In this document: piece after piece, positions 21,465-32,055 of the stretch
How positions within the stretch are numbered: the stretch's first letter is position 1
Layout: each line of letters begins with the position of its first letter
Assembly: GCA_019188255.1 (NCBI GenBank)
Contig: JAETXT010000005.1
Span: 1,488,001-1,552,000, forward strand
Direction: 5' to 3'
Length of the DNA: 64,000 nt
From: Verticillium longisporum
Lineage: Eukaryota; Ascomycota; Sordariomycetes; Glomerellales; Plectosphaerellaceae
Translations under genes and position numbers: made by a program
The notes under the pieces: model-generated
Told to the model about the DNA's origin: nothing
The model's database searches: none
The model's input: only the letters and a program-made list of their open reading frames with translations

Positions 21465-22371
21465 CTAGAAAGCCATCTTAAGCTTGACCTTGTCCTCTTC
21501 GATGATGGCCGATTTCATCTGTAACAGCTCCTCCATGTCCCATGCACAGCTTGTATCGCCCTGCCAGCCAATCGTGACGTCCAGCAATCAGCCACACAAT
21601 AGTATCACCTGCAGTTTCCTGCTTATCTGGTAGGGTGCTTCGTAGATGTTCTGGCAAACCACCTTTAGTAATCTCGGTCTTGATAGCTCCTGGATAGATA
21701 GAGAAAGCCAACAGCCCCTGATCAGCGTAATCAAGCTGAATTGACTCTGTCCAGCGTGTAATTGCAAGCTTGGAGGACCGGTATCCCGTGCTCGCTGGGC
21801 GGGCACTGAGCGCGCCAGAAGAGGAAACATTGACCATCGTGCAGAGGCCGTCCCCAGATTCGCGGGCCGAAAGCATCATAGGCAGAACGGCGCGAGCCAT
21901 GTTGAAGAGGCCGCCGAGGTTGACTTGCCAAGTGCGCCAGTAGATATCCGGATCCGCGTCGAGAAACCGCTCATATGGCTCCATATGCGCGGCGTTGTTG
22001 ACAAGTACATCGAGGCGCCCGCTAAAGGCAGCGACCACCTTGTCATAAGCGGCTCTGACGCTGGTCGCATTGGCAATGTCTGTGGTGCAGCTGATAACAA
22101 TTTGTTCGTCTCGTCCTGCTTCTTTCGCAACCTGCTTGAGGTCTGCGACAAGGTTGTCAGATACGCCATGCAGGTCAACGACGGCAATTTCTGCAACACC
22201 AACCCTAGCGAATGCTTTAGCAGTGGCGAAGCCGACACCTGTGTCCCAAGCTGCGCCTGTGGCCACAGCGTATTTGCCTGATAAGTCCAGCTTCAGTGGA
22301 GAGATCAGGTCATATGATGAATGTCGCGTGCGGGTGAAGTCGCGGGGCGCGCTCGGGGGCTGTGCTGCCAT
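21465..22371 (-). CDS. Short-chain dehydrogenase/reductase with displaced 3' frame
   Basis: The uninterrupted frame 22371-21478 encodes 297 residues of a classical SDR. It has the cofactor-binding glycine motif TGAAWDTGVG, NNAAH, the catalytic serine in VNVSSSG, and the Tyr-x3-Lys pair in YRSSK, followed by FSIYPGAIKTEI. Near 21548-21556 the sequence leaves the family frame: the last 24 residues of the open frame (CMGHGGAVTDE...) are unlike SDRs. Shifting by one base gives CAWDMEELLQMKSAIIEED and a stop at TAG 21465-21467, the tail I would expect for this subfamily. A one- or two-base indel in the genome or assembly is the likely cause. No intron fits. The catalytic core is intact, so activity may survive. 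Substrate unknown. Confidence 0.8.
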
Positions 22372-24167
22372 ACTCGGTCGTTTTCTCTAGTCGACCAAAG
22401 GATGATCTGCAAAAGGTTGTAGTACGTGCTTGATTGACGATATGCTGGCCATTAACCACGGAGGATATCTTGAAAAAAAAAAAAACAGCCAGTCCAGCAT
22501 GCGAATGTCTACTTTGGGGTACGTCCTTACGGTCCAGATCTTTTTCGTCAGTCTCAAGCTTCGCAGCATTACATTCGACGTGTTCTCTGGCCGTCCTTAA
22601 CGGTTCAAAGCGCGGTTGAAAGTTTTAGATCACTAATCCGCTCTCGATGTTGCGATAACATCAACACTTGCCGTCTTATTAGGAGCATGTTTGTCGAGTA
22701 GCCAACACGAGAAGCTGCGAGCTTGATTGTCGGACGGCTGTCGCATAGTAATCGACTACCGAGTTTCTGAGAGTGTTTTTGGCTTCTGGAATTGGACATT
22801 GTGCATCGCTGCACAGCACTCCACCCTTTGAGGTTCGCTGTACACGTACAATGCAACCCTTTTGAAGAAAACGTCAGCCCCGAGCTTTCGCCCACAACGC
22901 ACCCATAGCCATCGCAGATCAAACTTACAATGAGAATCATGCTCCGCCCTAGCCTATCTTTCTTATTGGTGTGATCAACTCCTTCGATGGCGTCGTTCTT
23001 GCTACCCTTGACACGCTCGTCATGTTTGGGCCTTGGACGCGCCAACGGGGTTAATTCTACCTCGTAAAGATCGTGTCAGATCTGTAGGTGCATTGGCAGT
23101 TATTAGACATTTCAATGATTCGTCGCAAGCAGTAACATTGTGAGAAATATCATCGTGGGATTTGACGCTGCCTGAACGGCAACTCTGGTCCGAGGCTTAG
23201 GGGCTAAGCCTCGACAGGTTGCAATCTTCGAGATATCTCCAATTTCAGCACGTCAAACACAGTGGACCAGCCATTTGCAAACGAGCGAGCCTTTCTGCGC
23301 GCCGATTGATACCATTGAGGATGATGACCATGAATGGAAACTAGGCTGACGAGGCCTGCCCTTCACAGATGGCAGAACCTGGCGTCTTAACGTTTACCTC
23401 CTCTCGACCGTAAACAGCATCTGATTCAGGCCATTCATTGACACACAGAGGATGGCGGGACATATTTTCAAGGCGTCGAATCAATTAGAAAAATATGAGA
23501 TGCGTGAGAGGAGTATCAGAAGATGGACATTCTGGCTTGCCGAGATTCGAGCAGTGTATTGAGCGATCAATTGCAGTCTTTTCGTAGAGCAGGCATCCAA
23601 TCAATGAGTATGGGCCGTCAGGTGCGAACAGGCCATGCACAGCAGGCTGCGCAAGGCGACGACTGCAGGTTTTACAGCATTCCAGATGCAGACTCGTGTT
23701 TTGTGGCTCGTCGGCCGGTCCGCTCGCTTTTTGGCAAGACGAGAAGATGACGGCCTAAAGGTGCATATCTTGGTGGTCAGCAGGGGGAGGTGTTTGTTGG
23801 TACGGAGACGACGCCTAGGTCACTGTAGCGCATGAATGTATGCCATGAGGATAGATTCGGACGGAACCGGGAAAGCCCAGTTGACGAGTTTTCCGGGTCT
23901 GGAGGAAACATGAGGGATCCGCGGCGGGGGGCGGGGCACGGAGATTTGGGTGCCGCGAAAGTCCGAGTCGGAGACGGGGTGACGAGAGGCCGTCGAAGAT
24001 GGGCCGGGAGTGTCGAACGAAGCAAACTGGTATTGTCTTGACCAGGTTCTGTGATTGATGGAGGGATGCCGAGAGATAGGGTCAAGGCATCCAAGACATC
24101 GAAAAGCAAGTGCGGGCAACATTGTCATATGCCAATGTTCCAATGTGCGTCGAACGGGGCCTGGACC

Positions 24168-24263
24168 TTCCTGTCTACAGCCTACAGGTTCCTGCCTTCA
24201 GCCTACAGGTTCCTGCCTCCAGCCTGCGGGTTCCTGCCTCTAGCCTGCGGGTTCCTGCCTCCA
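24168..24263. repeat. 21-bp tandem repeat, about 4.5 copies
   Basis: Unit TTCCTGCCTTCAGCCTACAGG, starting at 24168, 24189, 24210 and 24231 with a partial fifth copy. Copies differ at a few sites (ACAGG in the first two, GCGGG in the next two). The 21-bp period keeps frame, so translated frames show artificial seven-residue repeats. Confidence 0.9.
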
Positions 24264-24428
24264 TTGTTGTCAGGCAGAAGGAGCGAGAACCTAGAGGGTT
24301 CCAAGCGGTGTGGCAGGAGCCAGTCATCCCAAAAAGAACAGAGAAAAAACACCATGTCTCTGATGTCAGCATACGAAAAGCAACGCAAAAAGGGTGGGGG
24401 AAAGGCGCACTGCAAAACTCCCACGGCG

Positions 24429-24482
24429 TGTGTGCTGTGTGTGCTGTGTGTGCTGTGTGTGCTGTGTGTGCTGTGTGTGCTG
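24429..24482. repeat. 9-bp tandem repeat, six copies
   Basis: TGTGTGCTG is repeated six times without error, followed by TGGGTG. Confidence 0.92.
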
Positions 24483-25539
24483 TGGGTGTGTTCCCGGCGC
24501 TAAAGCGCTAAAAGTCAGTGGTGGCTCCAGCGGGCAGCGCCACTAATCTCCTAGTCATGTCGATTTAGTCAGCGGTTCGGCGAGGGAAGGAATTCCACCG
24601 ACTTGCATTATGCCGCGATAGCATCGAGTGCCGCTTGCTGCGACAGCATCAAGTTCCGCTGCACAACAGGAGGATGCTTCGGCTGGGAGTTCATCAGCCC
24701 AACACTCTGCATTCCAAGTCGACGATGAAGTACCGAAACAAAGCTCGAATCGATGGAACGTTCGGCCAAAACCCGTTGTCAGGTGGCGCGCTTGGCTTGC
24801 CGTCACAAGGCAAGAAAAGCCATCTGCCCGCCAGGGCCTCCACCACCGCGCCGCCAGTCAAGCCGATCCCGAAAGAGCACATGTACCATGCAGAGACACC
24901 AGCAGGCACCTGTCAGGCTGGTAGGCCATCTGTCACAGCAGGCCCTGACAAGGCAGACGAGGGTCGCATGACACCATCGCCAGAAGCAGCAAGGACCCCA
25001 GCACCAGGATCAGGGATGCGGCGGTCCCGTCCTAGGCCCCGAGTCATCCGGCGCCCCGTCTGACTGGACAGGGCTCTTTTTTCTTGCGTTGCTTTCGATG
25101 GTTAACGATGACGGATGACCCAATGACTTCACCGACCCGCCTCCCGGGGGAACAGAGCTATCCTGCCTTTTTCTTACCTTTCTCGACCTCTCTCCACGGC
25201 AGCGCAATCAACCGATCCGCCAACCACACACCTTTGTTGCTGCCGACGCGCCGGGCCTCTCTTCCGTCCTTCTCTTATTTCATCATCATCATCATCGGAT
25301 TTTCTACTCTTGCTTGCTACCACAGGAAGCAAACACACATCCATCTGTACGACCATTCGCCCATCTGCACGACCTTTCGCCATCTGTACGGCCACTCACC
25401 CATCTGATCTGGACGACCTCTCTCCGATCGGCGACACCTACCCCTCGCCGTCCCACACAACGTGCATACCTACCCGCCGCCCCAAAGGTCCCTATTCACC
25501 CGCCCTCAACGTTGCCGCGTCGCACACAGCTCGCCCACC

Positions 25540-26876
25540 ATGAGCGAAGCCAACCTCGCCCAACCCATCCAGCCCATCCCCTCCAATGTGTCCACAGTCG
25601 ACGGCGCCTACCCGGCCGGCCATCTCGGCCACTTGACCGAGCACCAGGACGCCCAGTTCGTCGCCTTCAAGAAGTTGCTGCAGGAACGCGGCCTCTACAC
25701 GCCAGGCCCACCAGCCTCGCACGATGACCCCACGCTGCTGTGAGTCCTCTCTCGCGCCCTCTGCCCCGTGTGCCGTCGCGCCCTCTGCCCCGTGTGCCTA
25801 CACACACTGACGCGAACCCCAGCCGCTACCTGCGCGCCCGCCGCTGGCACCCCGCCGACGCCCTCACCCAGTTCGCCGAGACGGAAGCGTGGCGCACCGC
25901 CAACGATATCGACCTCCTCTACAAGACGATCGAGCTGCCGGCCTACGACGCCTCGCGCCGCCTCTACCCGCAGTGGACCGGCCGCCGCGACCGGCGCGGC
26001 ATCCCCCTCTACGTCTTTGAGATCCGCACCCTCGACTCCAAGGCCGTCGCCGACTACGAGAAGCAGGGCAAGGACGGCAAGGCCATTTCGCAGGCCAAGT
26101 CTGACGGCCGCACGCCCCAGGGCCTCGTGCGCCTCTTCGCCCTCTACGAGAACCTGACGCGCTTCAACATGCCCTTCTGCACCCAGCTGCAGGACCGCGA
26201 GTTCCCCGGCACCCCGATCACCATGAGCACCAACATTGTCGACATTCAGGGCGTCTCGCTGCGCCAGTTCTGGAACCTCAAGAACCACATGCAGGCCGCG
26301 AGCCAGCTCGCCACGGCCCACTACCCCGAGACGCTCGATCGCATCTTCGTCATTGGCGCCCCCTCCTTCTTCACCACCGTCTGGGGCTGGGTCAAGCGCT
26401 GGTTCGACCCCATCACCGTCTCCAAGATTTTCATCCTCAGCGAGGCCGAGGTGAAGCCCACGCTCGAGGCCTACATCGACCCGGCCAACATACCCACCAA
26501 GTACGGCGGCCGCCTCGCCTACCGGTTTGGCGACATGCCCGTCAACGACCCCGCCTGGGACGGCAACCTGCGCTGGGAGAACGGCCACACGGGCTTTGGC
26601 TCGGGGCCCATGACCTGGCGCGACACGGCCGACGGCACGCGTCTCGAGTGCGTCGGTCTCGGCGCCTCCAGTGGCGCCCTGCGCGACGAGGTCATCTGCT
26701 CCGTCGCCAAGACGTGGCCTGCCGCTGACGAGGAGGAGGCGTCAACGCCGCGGGAGAACGGTGCGCCCGTCGTCAGCGACGTGGCCGCCGGCGTCGAGGG
26801 CCTCTCGGTGACAGACGAAAAAGGGCACCAGCCCGAGATGGCGCCGCCGCTTGCGCCCTCTACGGCGGCGGCATAG
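25540..26876 (+). CDS. Sec14-like CRAL-TRIO phospholipid-transfer protein
   Basis: Two exons, 25540-25739 and 25823-26876, with an 83-nt intron (GTGAGT...CAG). The product is 417 residues. The ATG has a good context (CACCATGAG). The N-terminal CRAL-TRIO-N helices span the splice (FKKLLQERG, then RYLRARRWHPADALTQF). The lipid-binding domain holds QWTGRRDRRGIPLYVFEI, NIVDIQGVSLRQFW, HYPETLDRIFVIGAPSFF and IPTKYGG, the usual Sec14 landmarks. The C-terminal tail is acidic and Ala/Pro-rich. Family members exchange phosphatidylinositol and phosphatidylcholine between membranes and sustain Golgi secretion. The gene has very high GC at third codon positions. The intron contains a perfect 23-nt direct duplication. 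The first ORF stops in the intron, which confirms splicing is needed. Confidence 0.92.
25752..25798. repeat. 23-bp direct duplication inside the Sec14-like intron
   Basis: TCGCGCCCTCTGCCCCGTGT plus GCC occurs at 25752-25774 and again at 25776-25798, one base apart. Without one copy the intron would be about 59 nt, the local norm. Confidence 0.88.
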
Positions 26877-27253
26877 AGGTGTGTATCTGGTCTGCGGCGG
26901 CACTCCCGCCGTCGTCGAAATGTGTGTTGGGCTGGGGCTTCGCGCAATGGTTGCGGCATGTCAGCGAATTGTTTCTGTCAAAATTTAGATACCTGCTGGC
27001 GGCGTGTTGTCGGAGCATACACCGAGGGAAGGCGTGGGGTGGCTGGCGTTCTTTTTACATTTTTATTCTCCATTCTTCACTGCATGAGCTTTGTCTCGAA
27101 ATAGTGTTCTGTACATAGGCGCTTGCTCTCGCCTTTTGTGAATATTCTCCGGGCCAATGGCGCCGCTTCCCCAATACATACCACTTTGTCTTCAAGCCGT
27201 GGACCAAGTGCCGTACTATCGTCCACTTCTGTCCGCCACACGTGCCAGGAACA
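26877..27253. other. Convergent spacer
   Basis: 377 bp between the stop codons of the Sec14-like and MDP-1-like genes. Contains a T-rich stretch near 27050-27075. No gene seen. Confidence 0.5.
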
Positions 27254-27916
27254 TCATGCAATTCCCCGTCGTTTGCGCCACTCGAGAATACCCTTCTCAA
27301 TCTCCGCCCACCCCGTGCCGTCGCGCACGAGGTACATAGTGACGCCCAACGACTCGGTATCGCGATTCCGGCTCTCGTCGTCAAAGAAGAGCATCTCCTC
27401 ATACGCGACCCCGGTCCTCTTGCGTATCGCCTCAAAGTGCCGCATCTTGGAGCTGGGATACATCTCGAGCCCGCCGTCGAAGAACTCGACCGCCCTTCTC
27501 GGCCTGTCCTTCTTCTTGCTGTTGGCCCCCTCAGCCTCGTCGCCCGGCGGCACGGGCGCGACGTGCAGCATGCGCAGCAGGTCGCGCGCGAGGTCCGGCG
27601 CGTGGGTGCGCGACGCGACGGCCGTGCGGACGCCGGCGCGCGGCAGTGCGGCGAGGATGGCGGGCACGTCGGGGTAGAAGGCGTAGGTGTCGCCGTGGCG
27701 GTCTGTGGCCGACGTGTGCGCGGCGTCGGCTTTGAGGGGTGGCGTCACGTGCGTGTCGATCCAGAAGGGCCAGAGGGTGTAGTCTAGGTCGAAGACGATG
27801 AGGGTGGGCAGCGGCAGGGTGTCGGAGAGGATGGCTGGCGTTGAGGGCGGGGGGGAGGATGGGGAGAGGGTTGTTGTGCTGCTGGTGGCGGGGTGTTTGG
27901 AGAGTTTCTTTGGCAT
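27254..27916 (-). CDS. MDP-1-type magnesium-dependent phosphatase (HAD superfamily)
   Basis: Single exon, 220 residues, starting at the ATG (minus) 27916-27914. The frame stays open upstream to 28207, but that part is low-complexity and crosses a 12-base G run. After a Ser/Pro-rich N-terminus, the HAD motif I aspartates are in VFDLDYTLWPFW, the Tyr-Thr-Leu-Trp form typical of MDP-1. Motif II is TAVASRTHAPDLARDLL. Later motifs are SKMRHFEAIRKRTG and MLFFDDESRN. MDP-1 enzymes are small cytosolic phosphatases acting on glycated amines or phosphotyrosine-like substrates. The true substrate here is unknown. Insertion of EAEGANSKKKDRPRR makes it slightly longer than the animal enzyme. Confidence 0.9.
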   Translation of the reverse strand: MPKKLSKHPATSSTTTLSPSSPPPSTPAILSDTLPLPTLIVFDLDYTLWPFWIDTHVTPPLKADAAHTSATDRHGDTYAFYPDVPAILAALPRAGVRTAVASRTHAPDLARDLLRMLHVAPVPPGDEAEGANSKKKDRPRRAVEFFDGGLEMYPSSKMRHFEAIRKRTGVAYEEMLFFDDESRNRDTESLGVTMYLVRDGTGWAEIEKGILEWRKRRGIA

Positions 27917-27941
27917 TTTGGCGTTTGTATGCTTTCTTTTG

Positions 27942-27953
27942 GGGGGGGGGGGT
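27942..27953. repeat. 12-base G homopolymer
   Basis: Run of G on the plus strand, 26 bp upstream of the MDP-1-like start codon. Length may be unreliable in assembly. Confidence 0.8.
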
Positions 27954-30900
27954 TCTCTCGGGTATTCCCTTGTGTTGTGCTCTTTTCTTCCTTCGCAATT
28001 GGTGGCGCGTCGTGAGGTTGACGATGCTTGCGGTTGCGAAGAGAGCTTGTGCCCCTCCAGATCGTCAGATCGTGGACCCTGCACGTCACTCCGATGACAT
28101 AAGCGTGGGTCCTCTGCTTCATTGTCGGCGGCAGACAATGGAGGCGTGGGTTTTGCGTTTCCATGCTGACAGGGGGTGCTACGATGTTGAGTTCGCTGTG
28201 CCGACACTCCATCGCCGATACCACAGTGACAATGATGAGGTTAAATGATGAGGTTGCACTCTAGTGACTGCTATCCCGACTTCACATGCACACGGTCAAT
28301 ACAATCCGACTTCACATGCACGCTGTCAGTACAATCACCGACACCAATGAATCTGTCACACGAATCCTTGTTGCTACCTGAGGGATTCCCTGGCGCAAGC
28401 TTCCCGCGGCTATCGAACAAGAAAATCATCGATCAGGCAATCACAGCCGAGATCGTCGGTATCAAGAAGTCACACTCGTCGCAACGGGGCACGTCAGCCT
28501 CGGGGGTTCTCCAGATCATGCGTCCTCCAAGCGAGCCTGGACCAGCGCCTTTCTCGCACCCCACGCAGCCGATCGTACCCTGCGCGCCCTGCCATCTCTC
28601 TCCCTCGGCCCTGCGGGCGTGATGTCAATCTCTCCGCTCGTTCGTATGTCACGTTCCGGTGCGCCATACGAGAGGCTATGCCTCGCGCAGGCTGGGAACA
28701 AGACCCCTCTCCCACCAAGGGCCCCGCCTTGGACAACACAGGACTTCTCTGAAAAGTCGGCTGTCGGTCGGGGGGGCCCTGAGAAGGTGGGTGTGTGCTC
28801 CACGGTGTCGCGGAGCCCTTAGAATCCTGGGTAATCAGGATTCTCCTGATAGCAGACTGCAGATTCGGTGCCATCTTGTGATTTTCAACTTTTTTTTTTT
28901 TCGTGTCGCGCCAGCTACAGAATCACAACTCTTTTCGCTGACCTTGGCATCCCTGAAAGCGCTCTGCTGAAAGACTTACAAATCGGGGACGACCAAGGAT
29001 TAGCGGTGTGATGATGAGGCTGCGGGCTCTTTTTTTGGCGGTCCAGCTGCGGCGCAGATCATGCGGTGCCGATTTTGGGCCGGATCTCGGCTATTCCTCA
29101 AGAGAACATGATTCAGTACGTTATTTGCGTAGTTGATATTGTGCGCTTTCGCCGCCAAGGAAAAATAAAACGCCATGGAAATTCAGTCGAGGTTTGTTGA
29201 AGAAATCGTCCTTTTGGCTTGCTCTAGCGTTGTTGCAGTAAGAGAGCGGATAGAAATGCAGCTTCTCTATCCATTGTTTTGGTTGGCGGCTTTGTATTCT
29301 CGCATAACTCCTTGTCGCTCCGGCAGACCGAGAACGATGCTCATATTTTTCTCAATATTCAGCTGCTGTCGTAAAAAGCGTCGTGTCGAAAGTCGTAAAA
29401 CATGCTGAGGTGGACTGCAAGGAAAGCCTGCTCCTGTCACTCCGACGAACCCGCGTCGCTTGTCGATACGGTAGCCAGCCCGTCGACAAGCTTGTCTCGA
29501 CGAACCACGGGTCGAGACAGGAGCCCGGCAGTGTGCCGGCTTCGAGGCGTCGATTCACTGGAAAAGGTCGGATAAAAAGATGAGGCAAAGTCGGAGTCTC
29601 GGATTCTGCGAAGCTGTTTTTTATACATGTCGAGCGCCACGGCCAAGGCACCTGGCTGGCTATGATGCTCGAATGACCAGCAGGGTGTCGAGTGTAATCG
29701 GTCCAACAATGTTCTTTCGGCACCTTTGTGTACTGTGCGGGAGGCCAGACGCTCAAGTCAAAGGCAATAGCTCATATGGTTCAGAAGGAGACCAATCTCT
29801 CATTGAAAAGAAAACGCACGCAGCATTTTGTGATGCGGGTTGCGAACATTGCCTCAATAATGCATCAAGCATGCGGACGTACAAGGACACGGCACAAGGA
29901 GTTTGGTTCCTACTCCTCTAACAGCCAATGTCACAAGCGAACGGCATCGACTACGTCCCGAGTCACTTAATTTCTGACACCAGTTTCCGTGTCTCAATGC
30001 ACTCGGTAGAGAACCAAGGGTCTATCTCTACCATCGCAGAGCTAGAAAACCACCGCGCTGCACGGGTTCCCAGAGGCAAACCTGGAGATGCGAGATAGAA
30101 TGCCCTCACCCAGACATCCCTTCCCCTCTTCTTCGCCACCAAGCACATTCTCTAGGATGAACGGCTTGGATTGACAAGGAAACCCGCCCCAGTGGGCTCT
30201 AATACGGAGATTTTCCTGGGGAGAATCATACATGGCTCGCAAGTTTCATCATGGGGGCGCTTCAAAATTCAACGTTGATGGTGGGCTCATGTCATTCATG
30301 TTTACTTCGCTCTCGAATATGGAAGCTTTAGGACCGCAAAAGTTTTATCAGTGCTGAGTCAAAAGTTATCGCAGGCGCAGAGTTGCTGTGTGAACGACGC
30401 TACAATGGCCAGAACAGATGAACTGACAAGATTACCGGGCCTCGCAGCCTGGCCCTCGCTGCATTGAGCACAAAACCGAGGATGGCCTCCTGGCTTCCTC
30501 AGAAAAAGGTTTCTGCTTACGGAGAAGAAACTTTACCCTGTGAATCTTGTCCCCAAAGGTTCAAACCGCATTTGTACCGTCTGACCAAGTACCAGGATGA
30601 GCTAGATGTGAGTTTCATGGCTGCCACTGGCCTAACACAAACCCATTATAGTTGACAGTTTGTCTTCTCTGCAGGTGGAAAGCTCCAGTCGGCGGTTCGA
30701 GCGAAAGACGGAAACGGCGACGTGAGCACCCGCGAGGAGAGCCATATCTTATTCGGGATGAGATTGCCCCCATCAACAGGGAGAATTACATGGGTACAAG
30801 AAGGATAAACACAACTCAAGGCATGGATCAAGGGCGAGACACTGATCGAGAAACTCCGAGCACGCGACATTATGGGGTCTTCTATCCAAGTCGATCAGAT

Positions 30901-31774
30901 CAGGAACACATTCATCATGCAACCCTGCGGACTCCAAGAGCAATCAGAGGCTCACCAAAACCAAAATCAGAAAGCGCAGAAGTTACTCGCCCTCTGAAAC
31001 AATCAATAGACTGATCGTGTCTCCGGGCTCTCAAAACAAGCGGCATCACAATCGCGAGAACCCATGATGATGCAGTGATCCGACCAAACTCCAGGGTTAC
31101 TACCACCCACATGAAGTAGAGTTCAGTCGATAAATCATCTCCGCAAAACGGCTCAAGCACTTCCCATGCGACCATGACTTTCACGAGCCCGTTCCGGAAA
31201 GTCACCCACCGGCGTCACGGAATGCGCGCTCCGTAAATCTCCTTCGAGCCCAGCCCTTTGCGCCAGCGTCGCACCCGCTCGTCCGGCCCCGGTCAATACG
31301 GCAGGCTGCATGATGCCAAGAGACAAAGCGACTTGCTAGGACCGGCGCCATCTCATATCTGAAGACTGGGCCACGGAGCATCCGGAACTCAGCCGCCGGG
31401 GTGTTCTTTCGTCCGATGCTGGTTGACAAGCGGGGAAATCTGGGGTCGAGCTTACAATCCTGGTCCCAAAGGATCAGATGTATAGGACAGGATGATTTTT
31501 CGGAACAGAACGATCTGCAAAGGACAGTCCGGGCGGTAGATGTCCCATGTTGATATTCGGAGTTTTAAGTGTACTGCCTAAAGTCGCCGCACACCTCAAG
31601 ATGAAAGCTGGCACATTGCCGGGGAATTTGCTGTGTTCTGATGGGTCGCGTGAAACCTGTCACAGTAAAAGCCGAAGGCTTATGCTGCTCGCCGCTAGAG
31701 ATCGTCGCCGAACTGGGCCCTTAGAGTCAAGCTCCCATGGCAAACATGGTCTGATGGAGTAACTGTAGAGGCAC
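27954..31774. other. Gene-poor stretch of about 3.8 kb
   Basis: No supportable gene. It holds a 30-bp tandem duplication near 28274-28334, a T-run near 28890-28902, and AT-richer DNA from 29000 to 31900. Short open frames at 29352-29921 and 30464-31014 overlap others on both strands and show no domain. Confidence 0.5.
28274..28334. repeat. About 30-bp tandem duplication
   Basis: CCGACTTCACATGCAC followed by a diverged GGTCAATACAA half occurs twice in tandem, with a few substitutions. Confidence 0.75.
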
Positions 31775-31966
31775 GTGGGGGCAACCCATTTTAGCCTAAA
31801 CGTCAAGAGGCTCACTTCCACAATGTCTCTGATCAGACAATATCCAAATGAAGACAACCATGATCCAGCGCCGGAAACGATCATGTAGAGAAAGAACCAA
31901 AAGCGCGCTGGATTCTCAATCTTGGTACCAGAAGAGCCCCTCAACAATAGCTGGTGGAGTATAAAG
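31775..31966 (+). promoter_or_regulatory. Candidate promoter elements of the CE15 gene
   Basis: A TATA-like TATAAAG lies at 31960-31966, 90 bp upstream of the ATG. TTAGCC at 31791-31796 is GGCTAA on the minus strand, the core of the XlnR/XYR1 xylanase-activator site. GTGGGG at 31775-31780 fits the CreA repressor site SYGGRG. Each motif is short enough to occur by chance; their grouping upstream of a hemicellulose gene is suggestive only. Confidence 0.35.
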
Positions 31967-32055
31967 ACGATGGATCACGTTCCTTTGATAGACAGCTGAA
32001 CAGAGAGCCTCACCAGCAAACGATTCTCGATTATTCCCGCTCCAGACCACCCGTC

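Larger units (their letters stand above)
22372..25539. other. Gene-poor stretch of about 3.2 kb
   Basis: No supportable gene. It contains an A-run at about 22470-22482, a 21-bp and a 9-bp tandem array (listed separately), and a pyrimidine-rich stretch after 25150 that is probably the promoter and leader of the Sec14-like gene. Confidence 0.5.

Noticed and set aside
24051..24511. Open frames with seven-residue and cysteine/valine repeats
   Set aside because: The apparent protein repeats are made by the 21-bp and 9-bp DNA arrays; no start context or domain.
25695..26588. 297-residue minus-strand open frame
   Set aside because: Antisense of the Sec14-like exon; Val/Gly/Glu-rich composition typical of GC-rich shadows.
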